This document shows, piece after piece, positions 15,601 to 24,092 of a stretch of DNA of 64,000 bases. Under the pieces are notes generated by a model that saw only the letters and a program-made list of their open reading frames with translations, ran no database searches and was not told the DNA's origin. The stretch lies in contig JAIUNU010000011.1 in assembly GCA_020161365.1 (NCBI GenBank), positions 62,001 to 126,000 of the forward strand, written 5' to 3'. The stretch is from Pseudomonadota bacterium (lineage in GTDB: Bacteria > Pseudomonadota > Alphaproteobacteria > Caulobacterales > Caulobacteraceae). Each line of letters starts with the position of its first letter. The stretch's first letter is position 1. The translations under genes were made by a program, and so were the position numbers.

Positions 15601-16703
15601 TCGCGGATGGCGTTCTTGTCCACGCGCAGGGTGTTGCGCATGTAGGCGCCGACCGTGACGTGGTCGATGTCCAGCACGTCGATGGTGCTGAAGCCTTGGT
15701 CGGCCAGGGCCTGGATCGAGGTGACGTCCAGCTCGTCGCCAGCTTCGGCGTAGATTTCGCCGGTCGACATGTTGACGGCGTCACGGGCCAGGTAGCGGCC
15801 CGTCAGGGCCTCCGGCGCCAGCAGCAGGGTCTTCAGACCGGCGTCGGCGAACTTCTTGGCTTGGCGAGCCGTGATCTTGGTGCCGGCCGGAGCGACCTCT
15901 TCACCCGTGTCGGCGTCGACCAGCGGGAACTCCGGCTTCACACCGCGCCAGCGCTCGGGCTTGTACGGGGTGGCCCAGCCGCCCGAACGCTTCTCGAACG
16001 GAACGACGTCGTAGAAGGTCGTCAGGATTTCTTCGCCGTCCATGCCCAGGGCATAGAGGAAGGTCGTGGCCGGCAGCTTACGGCGGCGGTCGATGCGGAC
16101 GTAGACGATGTCCTTGGCGTCGAACTCGAAGTCCAGCCACGAGCCGCGGTACGGAATCACGCGCGCGGCGAACAGAAGCTTGCCCGAGGCGTGGGTCTTG
16201 CCCTTGTCGTGGTCGAAGAACACGCCCGGCGAGCGGTGCATCTGCGAGACGATGACGCGCTCGGTGCCGTTGACGATGAAGGTGCCCTTGTCCGTCATGA
16301 GCGGGATGTCGCCCATGTAGACGTCCTGCTCCTTGATGTCCTTGACCGAGCGGGCGCCGGTTTCTTCTTCGGTTTCGAACACGATCAGGCGCAGCTTGAC
16401 CTTCAGCGGCGCGGCGAAGGTCATGTCGCGCTGAATGCACTCTTCAACGTCGTACTTGGGCTCTTCGAACTCGTACGAGACGTACTCGAGCACGGCGCGC
16501 TCGTTGAAGTCCTTGATCGGGAACACCGACTTGAAGACCGCCTCGACGCCTTCGTCGCGACGCAGGCCCGGACGGGTCTCGCGCTGAAGGAACTGCTCGT
16601 AGGAGGAGCGCTGAACCTCGATGAGGTTCGGCATCTGCACAGCCTCGGGAATGCGGCCGAACGACTTCCGGATCCGCTTCTTGCCGGTGAAGGATTGCGC
16701 CAT
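12633..16703 (-). CDS. rpoB: RNA polymerase beta subunit
   Basis: 1356 aa from the ATG at 16703 ([10 protein letters not shown], preceded by AGGGAA); the frame remains open to 16781 but those 26 codons are not family-like. Recognisable are the rifampicin pocket [25 protein letters not shown], the [15 protein letters not shown] fork region, the catalytic-side [10 protein letters not shown] and the C-terminal [18 protein letters not shown]. The rifampicin-pocket residues I can compare with E. coli show no resistance substitution. It is unlinked from rplJL here, so it must have its own promoter upstream of 16704. Confidence 0.99.
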   Translation of the reverse strand: MAQSFTGKKRIRKSFGRIPEAVQMPNLIEVQRSSYEQFLQRETRPGLRRDEGVEAVFKSVFPIKDFNERAVLEYVSYEFEEPKYDVEECIQRDMTFAAPLKVKLRLIVFETEEETGARSVKDIKEQDVYMGDIPLMTDKGTFIVNGTERVIVSQMHRSPGVFFDHDKGKTHASGKLLFAARVIPYRGSWLDFEFDAKDIVYVRIDRRRKLPATTFLYALGMDGEEILTTFYDVVPFEKRSGGWATPYKPERWRGVKPEFPLVDADTGEEVAPAGTKITARQAKKFADAGLKTLLLAPEALTGRYLARDAVNMSTGEIYAEAGDELDVTSIQALADQGFSTIDVLDIDHVTVGAYMRNTLRVDKNAIREDALFDIYRVMRPGEPPTVEAAEAMFKSLFFDAERYDLSSVGRVKMNMRLEQDVSDEVRILRKEDVLAVLKVLVGLRDGRGEIDDIDNLGNRRVRSVGELLENQYRVGLLRMERAIKERMSSVDIDTVMPHDLINAKPAAAAVREFFGSSQLSQFMDQTNPLSEITHKRRLSALGPGGLTRERAGFEVRDVHPTHYGRICPIETPEGPNIGLINSLATHARVNKYGFIESPYRRVKDGKPQDEVVYMSAMEESKHVIAQSNIKVDGGEIADDLVPGRINGEPTLLQKETVDLMDVSPRQVVSVAAALIPFLENDDANRALMGSNMQRQAVPLVQSDAPLVGTGMEAVVARDSGAVVIAKRTGVVEQIDGTRIVIRATEETDPARSGVDIYRMSKFQRSNQSTCINQRPLVKVGDKIRAGDIIADGPSTELGELALGRNALVAFMPWNGYNFEDSILISERIVRDDVFTSIHIEEFEVMARDTKLGPEEITRDIPNVGEEALRNLDEAGIVAIGAEVQPGDILVGKVTPKGESPMTPEEKLLRAIFGEKASDVRDTSLRLPPGVAGTIVDVRVFNRHGVDKDERALAIERAEIDRLGKDRDDEFAILNRNISGRLKELLIGKVALSGPKGLSRGEITAENLSQVASGLWWQIALEDEKAMGELESLRRLFDENRKRLDRRFEDKVDKLQRGDELPPGVMKMVKVFVAVKRKLQPGDKMAGRHGNKGVISRILPIEDMPFLADGTHVDVVLNPLGVPSRMNVGQIFETHLGWACANLGKQITNLMEDWQAGGQKQALIDRLRDIYGPDEELPDTEEELIELAKNLGKGVPIATPVFDGARMDDIEDHLEMAGVNRSGQSILFDGLTGEQFKRPVTVGYIYMLKLHHLVDDKIHARSIGPYSLVTQQPLGGKAQFGGQRFGEMEVWALEAYGAAYTLQEMLTVKSDDVAGRTKVYESIVRGDDTFEAGIPESFNVLVKEMRSLGLNVELENS

Positions 16704-17026
16704 GTTGTTTCCCTGCGGCGCGGACGGAGTCCGCGCGTGAATTCGAATATCCGCTGCGTCCACCCTCGCCGCTCTCCTCACCGGAGAGCCGCGGACGCTG
16801 GAATTCCCCTGTCGGGCGACCGGGACCGGAAGCCTGACGGGCGCCCCTTCGCGCTGGTCGGAGGGCGGCTGACCGCGCCTCGGGGCGTAATACGGACGCG
16901 CGTAGGCGCTCCGCCGATGTCATCGTGAACGGGGGGATATAGGGGATGAGGCTCTAGAAGGAAAGAGGGATTCTTCGGGAGGCGTAAGGGACGTCGCTGA
17001 ACACGCCGCCGCCGGCGCCTTTCGAT
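16704..17026 (-). promoter_or_regulatory. rpoB upstream/leader region
   Basis: 323 bp without a convincing gene between rpoB and the 134-aa hypothetical gene. Because a strong terminator ends the rplJL transcript 2.2 kb upstream, rpoBC transcription should start here or in the short genes above. A TATA-like CTATAT around 16940 on the minus strand is a possible -10, without a good -35. I see no clear riboswitch. The segment contains GC-rich inverted repeats (for example CTCTCC...GGAGAG near 16775). Confidence 0.4.
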
Positions 17027-17431
17027 TCAGACACTGAGGTCGACGAACTGCGGAACATTGACCTGACCCCCTTGGTCACCCTTACGCTTGCCCTCCTCAC
17101 GCGCGGTCTCCAGGGCGTCTTGGATCTTGCGCTGAACGGCGTCCTCCACCTGTTGAAGCGCTTTGGTCCGAGCCTCCGGGGCCATGGAGGCCAGCTTCTC
17201 CTCGGTGAGGCCCAGCGACTTCGTCGCCTCCTCGCGCCACTGGCGAAGCCTTTCCAGCCAGGCTTCCTTCTTGGCGTTCTTTGCGAAGGTCAGGAGGCCG
17301 TCCTTTCGAACCGCTTCAAGATCGCTGGCGGGTCCGGACGCGGTGGCGCCGGACGCGCCTTCAGCCTTGCTCACGCCGCGCATCATCAACGAGGTCCAGC
17401 CCGCCGATCCGCCCACGCCCGTCACCGCCAT
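17027..17431 (-). CDS. Hypothetical helical protein, 134 aa
   Basis: No signal peptide or membrane segment. After a Gly/Ala/Ser-rich N-terminus, residues 40-120 are highly charged and helical (KKEAWLERLRQWREEATKSL, then EARTKALQQVEDAVQRKIQDAL), ending VNVPQFVDLSV. The pattern suggests a helical hairpin or coiled-coil adaptor. It lies just upstream of rpoB on the same strand. I do not recognise the family and assign no function. Confidence 0.65.
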   Translation of the reverse strand: MAVTGVGGSAGWTSLMMRGVSKAEGASGATASGPASDLEAVRKDGLLTFAKNAKKEAWLERLRQWREEATKSLGLTEEKLASMAPEARTKALQQVEDAVQRKIQDALETAREEGKRKGDQGGQVNVPQFVDLSV

Positions 17432-17556
17432 CTCGCGCTCTCCACGCTTTCGCGCTCTGAGGTTGCAAAAAGCGCGCCAAGGGCGGCGCTGCTTTATCGG
17501 GCCTGTTTCGGTGGTTGAGACAACGCTTCGCTAGGAAAAGGGCGCCGGGCGGCGCC

Positions 17557-17715
17557 TCAGGCCTTGCGCATCGCCTTCATGACCAGCGAGGCCGCCAGCC
17601 CGATCAGGCAGATAAAGAACGCGGCCTTGGTGATGGCGCCCGCCACATTGACGACGAAGCCCAGGATCCCGAACAGGATCATCAGAACAAGCAGGATGGC
17701 GGCGAGCTTCAGCAT
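17557..17715 (-). CDS. Small DUF1328-like membrane protein
   Basis: 52 aa from the ATG at 17715 (MLKLAAILLVLMILFGILGF); the frame extends to 17835 but that part is basic and unlike the family. Two hydrophobic helices separated by VNVAGAITKAAF and a KAMRKA tail, the layout of DUF1328 inner-membrane proteins. Function of the family is not established. It follows the beta-propeller gene on the same strand with an 82-bp gap. Confidence 0.7.
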   Translation of the reverse strand: MLKLAAILLVLMILFGILGFVVNVAGAITKAAFFICLIGLAASLVMKAMRKA

Positions 17716-17797
17716 GGCGGTAGAACGCGAGGAGCGGGTAGGGGTTCCCTCACCCGCCTTGTGACGACGCGACGCGGGGTTGTGCGCGAGCGCGCCG

Positions 17798-18826
17798 TCA
17801 CGCCCGCCATAGGCCGATCGTCCCCTTTGGACCACAAAGCACCGCCGCCGTCTTGGAGGTTAGCCGCACGGTGTTCATTGGGGCTTCAGAGACCCGCTCG
17901 AAGGGCGCGCCGTCTTGACTGACGATGGTTCCGGACAGGCCCGTGGCCATCACCGTGCCGCCCAGAACCGAGATCCCCGACAGATATCCGGCTGGCGCGG
18001 CGACCGGTTCGAAGGTCAGGCTATCCGCAGCCAATCGCGCCAGGTTCACGCCCGCAGCCCGCGGCGCCTTGTAGTCGCCGCCACAAACCCACAAGGCTCC
18101 GTCCTTGGCGAAGGCGACCGCAAACGCGCCCTTGGACGGCGCGTCGGCCAGGATCGGCGTGTCCAACGCCACGAAGACGCCGCCACCGCCGCGCGACAGA
18201 TAGACCCGCGCCTTGCCTGCTCCGCCTGTGCAGAAGGCGACCTGCCCACGGCGGCCTATGGCGACGCAGCCGTTGGAGGCGGCGAAGGCTCCCTCGTTCG
18301 GCGCGGCGAGCGGCACGCCCTCGGGCTTCAGCCGCGTCCACGTCTCGCCGCCATCGGCGGTGTAGAGCACGGTGAACCGTCCTTGCGTCGGGTCCCCGAG
18401 GATGTAGCCGCGCTTGTGATCGATGAAGGCGATCGAATCCCAGAAGCCCTCGGAATCCTGGTTGGCGGCGATCCGCTTCCAGGTCCTGCCGCCGTCCTTG
18501 GTGCGCCACAGCTGTGAGGCCTCACCCGGCCCGGCGCTCATGGCCAGCACATGGCTGTCATCGAAGGCGTGCAGGCCACGGAAATCCAACGCCTCGGCCC
18601 CAACGATGCGAATAGCGTCCTGCCGCTCGCTCCTGCCCCGGACGATCCAGCCCTTGGAGCCCGAGGCCCAATACGACTTGCCCCCGGTCGGCGAGAGGCC
18701 GCGCAGCTCGCTGTCGGTGGCGGAGGCCGGGATGCGAATCCCGCCCAGCACTTGTCCGGCGAAGGCGGGGACGGCCGTCGAGGCCACGGCGGCCGCGGTA
18801 GCAAGGATGACGTCTCTACGGTTCAT
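17798..18826 (-). CDS. Exported beta-propeller (BNR/Ycf48-like) protein
   Basis: 342 aa. The N-terminus MNRRDVILATAAAVASTAVPAFA looks like a twin-arginine or Sec signal. The mature protein contains Asp-box repeats (TKDGGRTWKRI and TADGGETWTRL) and WD/BNR-like beta repeats, as in Ycf48 and related oxidoreductase-annotated proteins. Such propellers often assist assembly of redox complexes or bind glycans, but nothing here decides which. It is one of four genes inserted between rplL and rpoB. No catalytic residues can be assigned. Confidence 0.8.
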   Translation of the reverse strand: MNRRDVILATAAAVASTAVPAFAGQVLGGIRIPASATDSELRGLSPTGGKSYWASGSKGWIVRGRSERQDAIRIVGAEALDFRGLHAFDDSHVLAMSAGPGEASQLWRTKDGGRTWKRIAANQDSEGFWDSIAFIDHKRGYILGDPTQGRFTVLYTADGGETWTRLKPEGVPLAAPNEGAFAASNGCVAIGRRGQVAFCTGGAGKARVYLSRGGGGVFVALDTPILADAPSKGAFAVAFAKDGALWVCGGDYKAPRAAGVNLARLAADSLTFEPVAAPAGYLSGISVLGGTVMATGLSGTIVSQDGAPFERVSEAPMNTVRLTSKTAAVLCGPKGTIGLWRA

Positions 18827-18979
18827 GGAGCCCTACCCGAATGTTCGCCCACCTTGGCTTCGGGTGAAACAGAGGAGAGCGCAAGGCTCGAAAGCCCCCA
18901 TGTGATCCCAGAAGTCTCGCACAGCGTTCCCGGACCCAAAGGCCAACGCACTGACATTATCGTCAAGCGCTCCCGAGCA

Positions 18980-19165
18980 TCACGCGAGCAGCGCCTGCGC
19001 AACGATCCCCAAACCGATTATTCCGAAGGTCACCAGCACCAGCAACGGCGCTTTCGGGTGAGAGACGTTGATCGTCCAGCCCATGATCGGGATGCGTTTG
19101 GGCACGATGAGCCGCGGATCGTTGGGCCCGTGATAGAGGCCGAAGCCGTCGTACCAACCCTTCAT
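18980..19165 (-). CDS. Small membrane protein (DUF5808-like)
   Basis: 61 aa starting MKGWYDGFGLYHGPNDPRL; the segment through KRIPIMGWTINVSHP resembles the short DUF5808 motif (NDPR...VPKR..GWT.N), followed by one transmembrane helix (APLLVLVTFGIIGLGIVAQALL). I choose the ATG at 19165 because GGGAG lies 9-10 nt upstream; the ATG at 19174 directly abuts that site. It is the first gene after the rplJL terminator on this strand. Function unknown. Confidence 0.6.
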   Translation of the reverse strand: MKGWYDGFGLYHGPNDPRLIVPKRIPIMGWTINVSHPKAPLLVLVTFGIIGLGIVAQALLA

Positions 19166-19229
19166 CGGCGACATCTCCCGGACGCCCTGAGCCCGCGAGC
19201 GCAAGCTAAGCCTTCCCAGCGCCAACTCC

Positions 19230-19266
19230 AAAAGAAAACGGCCCCGGAGGTTTCCCTCCGAGGCCG
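19230..19266 (-). terminator. Rho-independent terminator of rplJL
   Basis: Read on the minus strand: 12-bp stem (CGGCCTCGGAGG / CCTCCGGGGCCG, one G-U pair) closed by a GAAA tetraloop and followed by TTTTCTTTT. It lies 50 bp after rplL and separates ribosomal-protein from RNA-polymerase transcription. Confidence 0.92.
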
Positions 19267-19315
19267 CTTCGGCAGGTCCAAAAGGAACCCAGTCCCGGCA
19301 AAAGCCGGGGCCAGA

Positions 19316-19699
19316 TTACTTGATTTGGATCTTGGCGCCGGCTTCCGTGAGCTTCTTCGAGATCTCTTCGGCTTGTTGCTTCGAGACGTTCTCGACGACG
19401 TTCTGCGGAGCGCCTTCGACCAGGTCCTTGGCTTCCTTCAGGCCGAGGTCCGGACGGACGCCGCGGACTTCCTTGATCACGTTGATCTTCTTGTCGCCGC
19501 CGTCGACGAGGACGACGGTGAATTCGGTTTGCTCTTCGGCGGCTTCAGCCGGAGCAGCAGCGGCGCCACCAACGGCGGCCACGGCGACCGGAGCGGCGGC
19601 CGAGACGCCCCACTTTTCTTCCAGCATCTTCGAGAGTTCAGCGGCTTCCAGCACCGACAGGGTGGACAGTTCTTCGACCAGCTTTTCGAGCTTCGACAT
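19316..19699 (-). CDS. rplL: 50S ribosomal protein L7/L12
   Basis: 127 aa, typical length. N-terminal dimerisation helices ([30 protein letters not shown]), an Ala-rich hinge (residues 34-55) and the C-terminal factor-binding domain ([20 protein letters not shown]...[13 protein letters not shown]). Forms the ribosomal stalk with L10 and recruits translation GTPases. 45 bp after rplJ in the same operon and followed by a strong terminator. Confidence 0.98.
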   Translation of the reverse strand: MSKLEKLVEELSTLSVLEAAELSKMLEEKWGVSAAAPVAVAAVGGAAAAPAEAAEEQTEFTVVLVDGGDKKINVIKEVRGVRPDLGLKEAKDLVEGAPQNVVENVSKQQAEEISKKLTEAGAKIQIK

Positions 19700-19744
19700 G
19701 TGTCAGTTCCTTAGAGAGATTGGGATAGATTGCGGGGATGACCG

Positions 19745-20263
19745 TTACGCGGCGTCTTTGGTCGCGTAGGCGTTGAAAACGCGAGCCAGCTGGCCAGCCG
19801 GGGCCTGCAGGACGCCAGCAACCTTGGTCGCCGGAGCCTGGATGAGGCCGATGAGCTTGCCACGCAGTTCGTCCAGCGACGGCAGCGTCGCCAGAGCACG
19901 CACGCCGGCTTCGTCCAGCACGTTGGTCTGGTCCAGAACGCCACCGACGAGCTTGAGCTTGTCGTTTTCCTTGGCGAACTGCACCGCGATCTTCGCGGCC
20001 GAAACGGCGTCCGGGCCGTAGGCGATGGCGACCGGACCGGTGAAGAGCTTTTCGCCCTTGTCACCGAGCTTGCCGTCCAGAGCCTTGAGGGCCAGGGTGT
20101 TCTTCACAACCTTGATCGCGGCGCCTTCCTTGCGGAGGCGAAGACGAAGGTCGGTCATTTCCGCAACGGTCAGACCCATGTAGTGGGTCACGACGACAGC
20201 GCCGGCATCGGCGAAGACGCTTTTCAGCGACTCGATCGATTCCTGCTTTTGAGCGCGGTCCAT
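19745..20263 (-). CDS. rplJ: 50S ribosomal protein L10
   Basis: 172 aa. Anchors L7/L12 dimers to the 23S rRNA stalk base. N-terminal RNA-binding domain (MDRAQKQESIESLKSVFADAGAVVVTHYMGLTVAEMTDLR) and C-terminal helix carrying the L12 sites (LARVFNAYA). SD AGGAGA is well placed before the ATG at 20263. Expression in most bacteria is autoregulated through the leader; here a 290-nt leader precedes it. Confidence 0.98.
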   Translation of the reverse strand: MDRAQKQESIESLKSVFADAGAVVVTHYMGLTVAEMTDLRLRLRKEGAAIKVVKNTLALKALDGKLGDKGEKLFTGPVAIAYGPDAVSAAKIAVQFAKENDKLKLVGGVLDQTNVLDEAGVRALATLPSLDELRGKLIGLIQAPATKVAGVLQAPAGQLARVFNAYATKDAA

Positions 20264-20553
20264 TGCGGTCTCCTACTCAATAACAGCGGCCGGACCATTC
20301 CGGCAGCCAGATGCGGTCCCATGCGGGATGGCTCCCGCGTGCGAGTCGCATGTGCCTGTTTCAAGGAAAGTCGGCCGCGTTCCGGTCTCGGACCGACCCA
20401 ACCGAAGAAGGGGGTCTCGAGCAGGAAGACTTGGCGTCTCTATCCCTGTCTCCCGACGGCGAGGAAGGGCTCTTCCTCGGTTACGGCGTTGGTGACCCCA
20501 CGCCCCGTTGTTCTCAAACAGGTTCGCCAACGGACCGGAGTCCATCGGAGAAG
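20264..20553 (-). promoter_or_regulatory. rplJL mRNA leader (probable L10 autoregulatory leader)
   Basis: About 290 nt lie between the predicted promoter and rplJ with no coding sequence. The RNA would contain several GC hairpins (for example the CGAGGAAGAGCCCTTCCTCG hairpin near 20480). L10(L12)4 binding to such a leader is established in other bacteria; I infer it here from length and position and have not resolved the kink-turn. Confidence 0.5.
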
Positions 20554-20559
20554 GCGCGC

Positions 20560-20588
20560 CGTATAGACGAAGACGGCGGAGATTTCAA
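20560..20588 (-). promoter_or_regulatory. Sigma-70-type promoter of rplJL
   Basis: On the minus strand TTGAAA (20588-20583) and TATACG (20565-20560) are separated by exactly 17 bp. This is a near-consensus housekeeping promoter, placed about 300 bp before rplJ, as expected for an L10-leader transcript. Confidence 0.65.
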
Positions 20589-20608
20589 CAGGGGCTCGAA
20601 AGCAGCGC

Positions 20609-21145
20609 CTAGAACCCGGCGCCCAGCTTTCCGAGTTGCCCGGCCATCTGCTTCAGACGCTTGTCCAACTCGGCCATGGTGCGGTTCAGCGCGCCTTCGT
20701 CGTCGCGCCAGACCTGGACCACCCGCGCCCACACGGCCGTCATGGCGGTCAGGCGCGGAAAGGTGGCCTCGACGCCGGCGGCCTCAAGGATTGCGCGCGC
20801 AATGCGCGGAAAGCGAGCGGTGGAGGCCAGCACGCCTTCGGACGCGGCGATGGCGATCAGCGCCGCGCGATGCGGCTCCATCGCCTCGATCCGCGCCATG
20901 GCGGCGTCGAACAGGCGATCGTGGACGGTGGAGGTCTCAGGATAGTCCACGCCGAGCGCGGCCTGGTCGAACCGGGTCGACAGATGGGTGAGCACCGCCG
21001 CCTTGCTGTCCGCCAGCGCATAAAGCGCCGCGAAGGACACGTCCGCCTTCACGGCGATGTCGCGCAGGGCGATCTGGCTCCAGGGCTTGTCGGCGGCGAG
21101 GGCCAGGGCGGCGGCGGCGGCGCGGTCGAGGATGTCGGCGGTCAT
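20609..21145 (-). CDS. TetR-family-like transcriptional regulator
   Basis: 178 aa from ATG 21145. The N-terminal helix-turn-helix (WSQIALRDIAVKADVSFAALYALADSKAAVL, about residues 22-52) is TetR-like; the rest is an all-helical ligand/dimer domain rich in Ala. It resembles small alphaproteobacterial TetR proteins annotated near rplJ. The ATG at 21166 would add seven residues; neither start has a clear Shine-Dalgarno. Ligand and targets unknown. It is upstream of the rplJ promoter on the same strand. Confidence 0.75.
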   Translation of the reverse strand: MTADILDRAAAAALALAADKPWSQIALRDIAVKADVSFAALYALADSKAAVLTHLSTRFDQAALGVDYPETSTVHDRLFDAAMARIEAMEPHRAALIAIAASEGVLASTARFPRIARAILEAAGVEATFPRLTAMTAVWARVVQVWRDDEGALNRTMAELDKRLKQMAGQLGKLGAGF

Positions 21146-21214
21146 AAAGAAGAGATGGCCCCGCATGTCGACACGGACAAGACAGACCGCCCCCGTTTCA
21201 GTCGCCGGGACCGC

Positions 21215-21997
21215 CTAGCTGCCCAATTCCTTCGAACGCGCCACGGCCGCGTCCAGCGCCTTGGGCAGAAGGTCCCCAAAGCCGCCCTCGCCCATCAACA
21301 CCGACAGCGCCGCCGCGGTGGTCCCGCCCGGCGAGGTCACCTGCTTTCGCAGTTCAGCCGGCTCCTCGCCGCTCTGCGCCATCAGGGCGGCCGCGCCGAT
21401 GATGGTCGCACGGGCCAGACGAGCGCTTTCGGCCGCATCAAGCCCCTGGGCCGCGCCCGCCGCCTCCAGCGCTTCGATGAAGGCGTAGAGATAGGCCGGG
21501 GCCGAACCCGACACGGCGGTGGCCGCATGCATCAGGTCCTCGGTCGGCAGGACCGCCACCGCCGCGACCGGCGCGAACAGAGCCTGAGCCCGGCCCAGGG
21601 CCTCGGCGTCGTCGGCGTAGAGGCTAGCCGCGCCGCGTCCGATCGCGACGGCCGTCGTTGGCATCACCCTTGCGACGCGCCGGCCGCCGAAGGCTTGTGA
21701 AATGTCGGCGGCGCGGACGCCGGCGGCGATGGAGACGATCACCGCGTCCGGCGCGAGGTACGGAACAACGTCCGCAATCGCCTCGCGCCAGATCTGCGGC
21801 TTGACCGCCAGCAACACGGTCTTGGCCGCCGAGAGCGCTTCGAGCGGCGGGTTAACGCAAGCACCCGCGAAGGCGGCGACGTCCACATGGGGATCACGGA
21901 TGATGAGGTCGGAGGCTTGGAAGGCGCCCGCCGCGCGCCAGCCCTGAATCAGGGCGCCGCCCATGCGGCCCGCGCCGAGAAGAAGGATGGGGGTCAT
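21215..21997 (-). CDS. proC: Pyrroline-5-carboxylate reductase
   Basis: 260 aa. NAD(P)H-dependent reduction of 1-pyrroline-5-carboxylate to proline, the last step of proline synthesis. N-terminal Rossmann motif ILLLGAGRMGGALIQGW (residues 4-20); VLLAVKPQ at about 61-68; conserved VSGSAPAYLYAFIEA and the C-terminal LRKQVTSPGGTTAAALSVL signature. It lies between the TetR gene and the YbjN gene on the same strand; a 142-bp palindromic element separates it from the latter. Confidence 0.95.
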   Translation of the reverse strand: MTPILLLGAGRMGGALIQGWRAAGAFQASDLIIRDPHVDVAAFAGACVNPPLEALSAAKTVLLAVKPQIWREAIADVVPYLAPDAVIVSIAAGVRAADISQAFGGRRVARVMPTTAVAIGRGAASLYADDAEALGRAQALFAPVAAVAVLPTEDLMHAATAVSGSAPAYLYAFIEALEAAGAAQGLDAAESARLARATIIGAAALMAQSGEEPAELRKQVTSPGGTTAAALSVLMGEGGFGDLLPKALDAAVARSKELGS

Positions 21998-22018
21998 GCG
22001 CGCTACCTCGATCTCTTT

Positions 22019-22160
22019 CCTTCTCCCAATGCAGGAGAAGGTGGCCTGCGGAGCAGGTCGGATGAGGGGTTTCTCGGACTTCGCCGCAAGATGACGAGCG
22101 CTCGCCTGTGCGACCCCTCATCCGTCGCCTCGCGACACCTTCTCCCGCAAGGGGAGAAGG
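22019..22160. repeat. 142-bp interspersed palindromic element (CCTTCTCCC type)
   Basis: Outer arms CCTTCTCCC / GGGAGAAGG, each of which itself forms a small hairpin (CCTTCTCCC-AATGCA-GGAGAAGG and CCTTCTCCC-GCAA-GGGGAGAAGG), plus inner arms GGATGAGGGGT / ACCCCTCATCC. The whole folds into a long imperfect cruciform-like structure. Elements of this form are common between genes in Caulobacterales; no transposase is present. It lies in the proC/YbjN gap. Confidence 0.85.
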
Positions 22161-22174
22161 ATTTGAAGCCCCAA

Positions 22175-22681
22175 TCAGGCCTGGCCGACGGTCTCGAACA
22201 TGCAGGCGGCCATCGCCTGGTCGGGCGTCTTGGCGCCCTGCAGCAGGAATTCGAACGCCGGGAAGAAGCGATCCGCCGCCTCAACCGCCGCGTCGATCAT
22301 CGAGGCGGCCTGGGCCATGGTCGGACGCTCGCCCGACGGCAAAGCCAGGGCGTGGCGGAACACCACCTCGCCGTCCTCGGTCCAGACCTCGAAGTGGCCA
22401 AGCCAGACGCGCTGGTTGATCAGGGCCAGAAGCTCATAGGCGTTGGCGCGCTTGGATTTGGGCGCACGCAGGTCCAGCGACAGGCACAGTTGCAGGCAGT
22501 CGGCCTCGGGACGCCAGGCGAACCACAGCTCGTAGTCCTTCCAGTCGCCTTTCAGGGCGAAGGCAAGGTCACCGTCCTCGGTGCGATCAAAGGTGAGGTT
22601 CTCGGCCGACAGCACGTGCTCGACCACCTCAAGGGGATCCAGCGCCATCAGGACGTCGTCGTCTTCCGGTTGGGTGTCCAT
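22175..22681 (-). CDS. YbjN-domain protein
   Basis: 168 aa, soluble. Belongs by pattern to the YbjN family (type III secretion chaperone-like fold): DPLEVVEHVLSAENLTFDRTEDGDLAF, then a beta-rich core (DYELWFAWRPEADCLQLCLSLDLRAPKSKRANAYELLALINQRVWLGHFEVW) and C-terminal helices with a TPDQAMAACMFETVGQA tail. Family function is unclear (motility and stress links in E. coli). Transcribed toward proC, possibly together with it. Confidence 0.88.
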   Translation of the reverse strand: MDTQPEDDDVLMALDPLEVVEHVLSAENLTFDRTEDGDLAFALKGDWKDYELWFAWRPEADCLQLCLSLDLRAPKSKRANAYELLALINQRVWLGHFEVWTEDGEVVFRHALALPSGERPTMAQAASMIDAAVEAADRFFPAFEFLLQGAKTPDQAMAACMFETVGQA

Positions 22682-22694
22682 GAAAAACCTATGT

Positions 22695-22714
22695 CCCCGC
22701 CGGCGACGGCGGGG
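22695..22714. repeat. GC hairpin in the leader of the YbjN gene
   Basis: CCCCGCC-GGCGAC-GGCGGGG, 7-bp stem, lies between the ubiK-like gene and the YbjN gene. It is nested in a wider TGTCCCC...GGGGACA pair (22692 to 22750). On the minus strand the stem is followed by ACATAGGTTTTT, so it could act as a weak terminator; an interspersed repeat is also possible. Confidence 0.4.
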
Positions 22715-22811
22715 GTTAGCCCCGCGCTGAATCGCTCACGTACGGGGACACTAATCTGCTTCGCGGCGTTCGTCTCAACTCGCTTCACGCCTGGAGCGAG
22801 CGGCGGGTCGG

Positions 22812-23069
22812 CTATTCGCCTGAACTCGCGGTTTTTTTGGCAGGGGCCTTCTTGGCCGCCTTCAGCGCCGCCACTTCCTCGCGCAGCGCCGCCACTTCAG
22901 CCTTCAGGGCCTCGAAATCGTCGCGGCGGATCAGGTCGAACTCCGCCGCCAGACGGTCCGCCTGGGCCCGCATCGCGGTCTTGGCTTCCTCGCCGGCCGT
23001 CTGAGCGATGCCCATGGCCGCCTGAGTCAGCTTGGCGAATTCGTCGAGGAAGGGGTTCTGGCTGTGCAT
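22812..23069 (-). CDS. ubiK: UbiK/YqiC-like accessory factor (BMFP family)
   Basis: 85 aa. N-terminal NPFLDEFAKLTQAAMGIAQTAGEEAK matches the amphipathic helix of UbiK/YqiC proteins, then a coiled coil (FEALKAEVAALREEVAALKAAKK) that forms trimers. In gammaproteobacteria UbiK helps the ubiquinone-biosynthesis complex and membrane lipids. The Lys/Ala-rich tail is common in the family. Divergent from lgt, 114 bp apart. Function in alphaproteobacteria is inferred. Confidence 0.85.
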   Translation of the reverse strand: MHSQNPFLDEFAKLTQAAMGIAQTAGEEAKTAMRAQADRLAAEFDLIRRDDFEALKAEVAALREEVAALKAAKKAPAKKTASSGE

Positions 23070-23183
23070 CGGTAATCCATGCCCGCGAATGGGCGTTGCC
23101 CTCTTATATGGGAAACGGTGGATGAAAGCGAAGCCCGAACGCTATAGGACTGCGTCGATCTGTCCCGCACGGAGCCCGAGCGC

Positions 23184-24092
23184 GTGATCTTTCCGAACAT
23201 CGACCCCGTGGTCCACATCGGCCCCTGGGCCCTGCAATTCGGTCCGCTGGCGCTGCGCTGGTACGCCTTGGCCTATGTCGCGGGCATCCTGCTCGGCTGG
23301 CGCTATGCGATCCGCCTGACGCGAACAGCGAGCGTTTGGGGCGCTCGAACCCCGACCGCGACAGCGTTGCAGATCGATGACCTGGTCCTCTGGATCACGC
23401 TCGGCATCATCCTGGGCGGACGGATCGGCTACATCCTCTTCTACATGCTGATGAACGACGACCAGCGCGCCTGGCTGCTCGCGCACCCGATGGACGTCTT
23501 CAAGATCTGGGAGGGCGGCATGTCCTTCCACGGCGGCTTCCTGGGTGTGTGCGCGGCGGTGATCCTATTCGCCCGCCAGCAGAAGATCGACATGCTGCGG
23601 CTGGGCGACCTGATCGCGCCGGTCGCCCCGATCGGCATCTTCTTTGGCCGCATCGCCAACTTCATCAATGGCGAGCTTTGGGGGCGCGTCACGGACGGCC
23701 CCTTCGGCATCATCTTCTGCAACGAGACGATCCAGGCCAACCATCCGCAACATATCTGCCCGGCGGGGCCCCTGCCCCGCCATCCCAGCCAGCTCTATGA
23801 AGCGGGGCTCGAGGGCTTGGCGCTGTTCCTGATCATGGCCTTCGCCATCTACCGCCTGAAATGGCTGCGGCGGCGCGGCGCACTGGTGGCGACCTTCCTG
23901 CTGGGCTACGGCTTGGCGCGGCTGTCGCTGGAAAACGTCCGCAATCCAGACATCGGCATGCCTGAGTTCCCGTTGGGCCTGACCATGGGGATGATGCTGT
24001 CGGCGCCGATGATACTGGCCGGCGGCTGGCTGCTGTGGAAAGCGCTGAAGGAGCCGATCCAGGACGAGGCCGAGGCGCGTGAGCCTGCTTGA
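23184..24092 (+). CDS. lgt: Prolipoprotein diacylglyceryl transferase
   Basis: 302 aa inner-membrane enzyme that transfers diacylglycerol from phosphatidylglycerol to the lipobox Cys of prolipoproteins. About seven transmembrane helices; SFHGGFLG and the Lgt signature GRIANFINGELWGRVTD are present, as is the C-terminal HPSQLYEAGLEG. Start is the GTG at 23184, with GGAG about 9 nt upstream. It overlaps the next gene by 14 bp, so the two are translationally coupled. Several lipoproteins occur in this window (27305, 44987). Confidence 0.96.
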   Translation: MIFPNIDPVVHIGPWALQFGPLALRWYALAYVAGILLGWRYAIRLTRTASVWGARTPTATALQIDDLVLWITLGIILGGRIGYILFYMLMNDDQRAWLLAHPMDVFKIWEGGMSFHGGFLGVCAAVILFARQQKIDMLRLGDLIAPVAPIGIFFGRIANFINGELWGRVTDGPFGIIFCNETIQANHPQHICPAGPLPRHPSQLYEAGLEGLALFLIMAFAIYRLKWLRRRGALVATFLLGYGLARLSLENVRNPDIGMPEFPLGLTMGMMLSAPMILAGGWLLWKALKEPIQDEAEAREPA

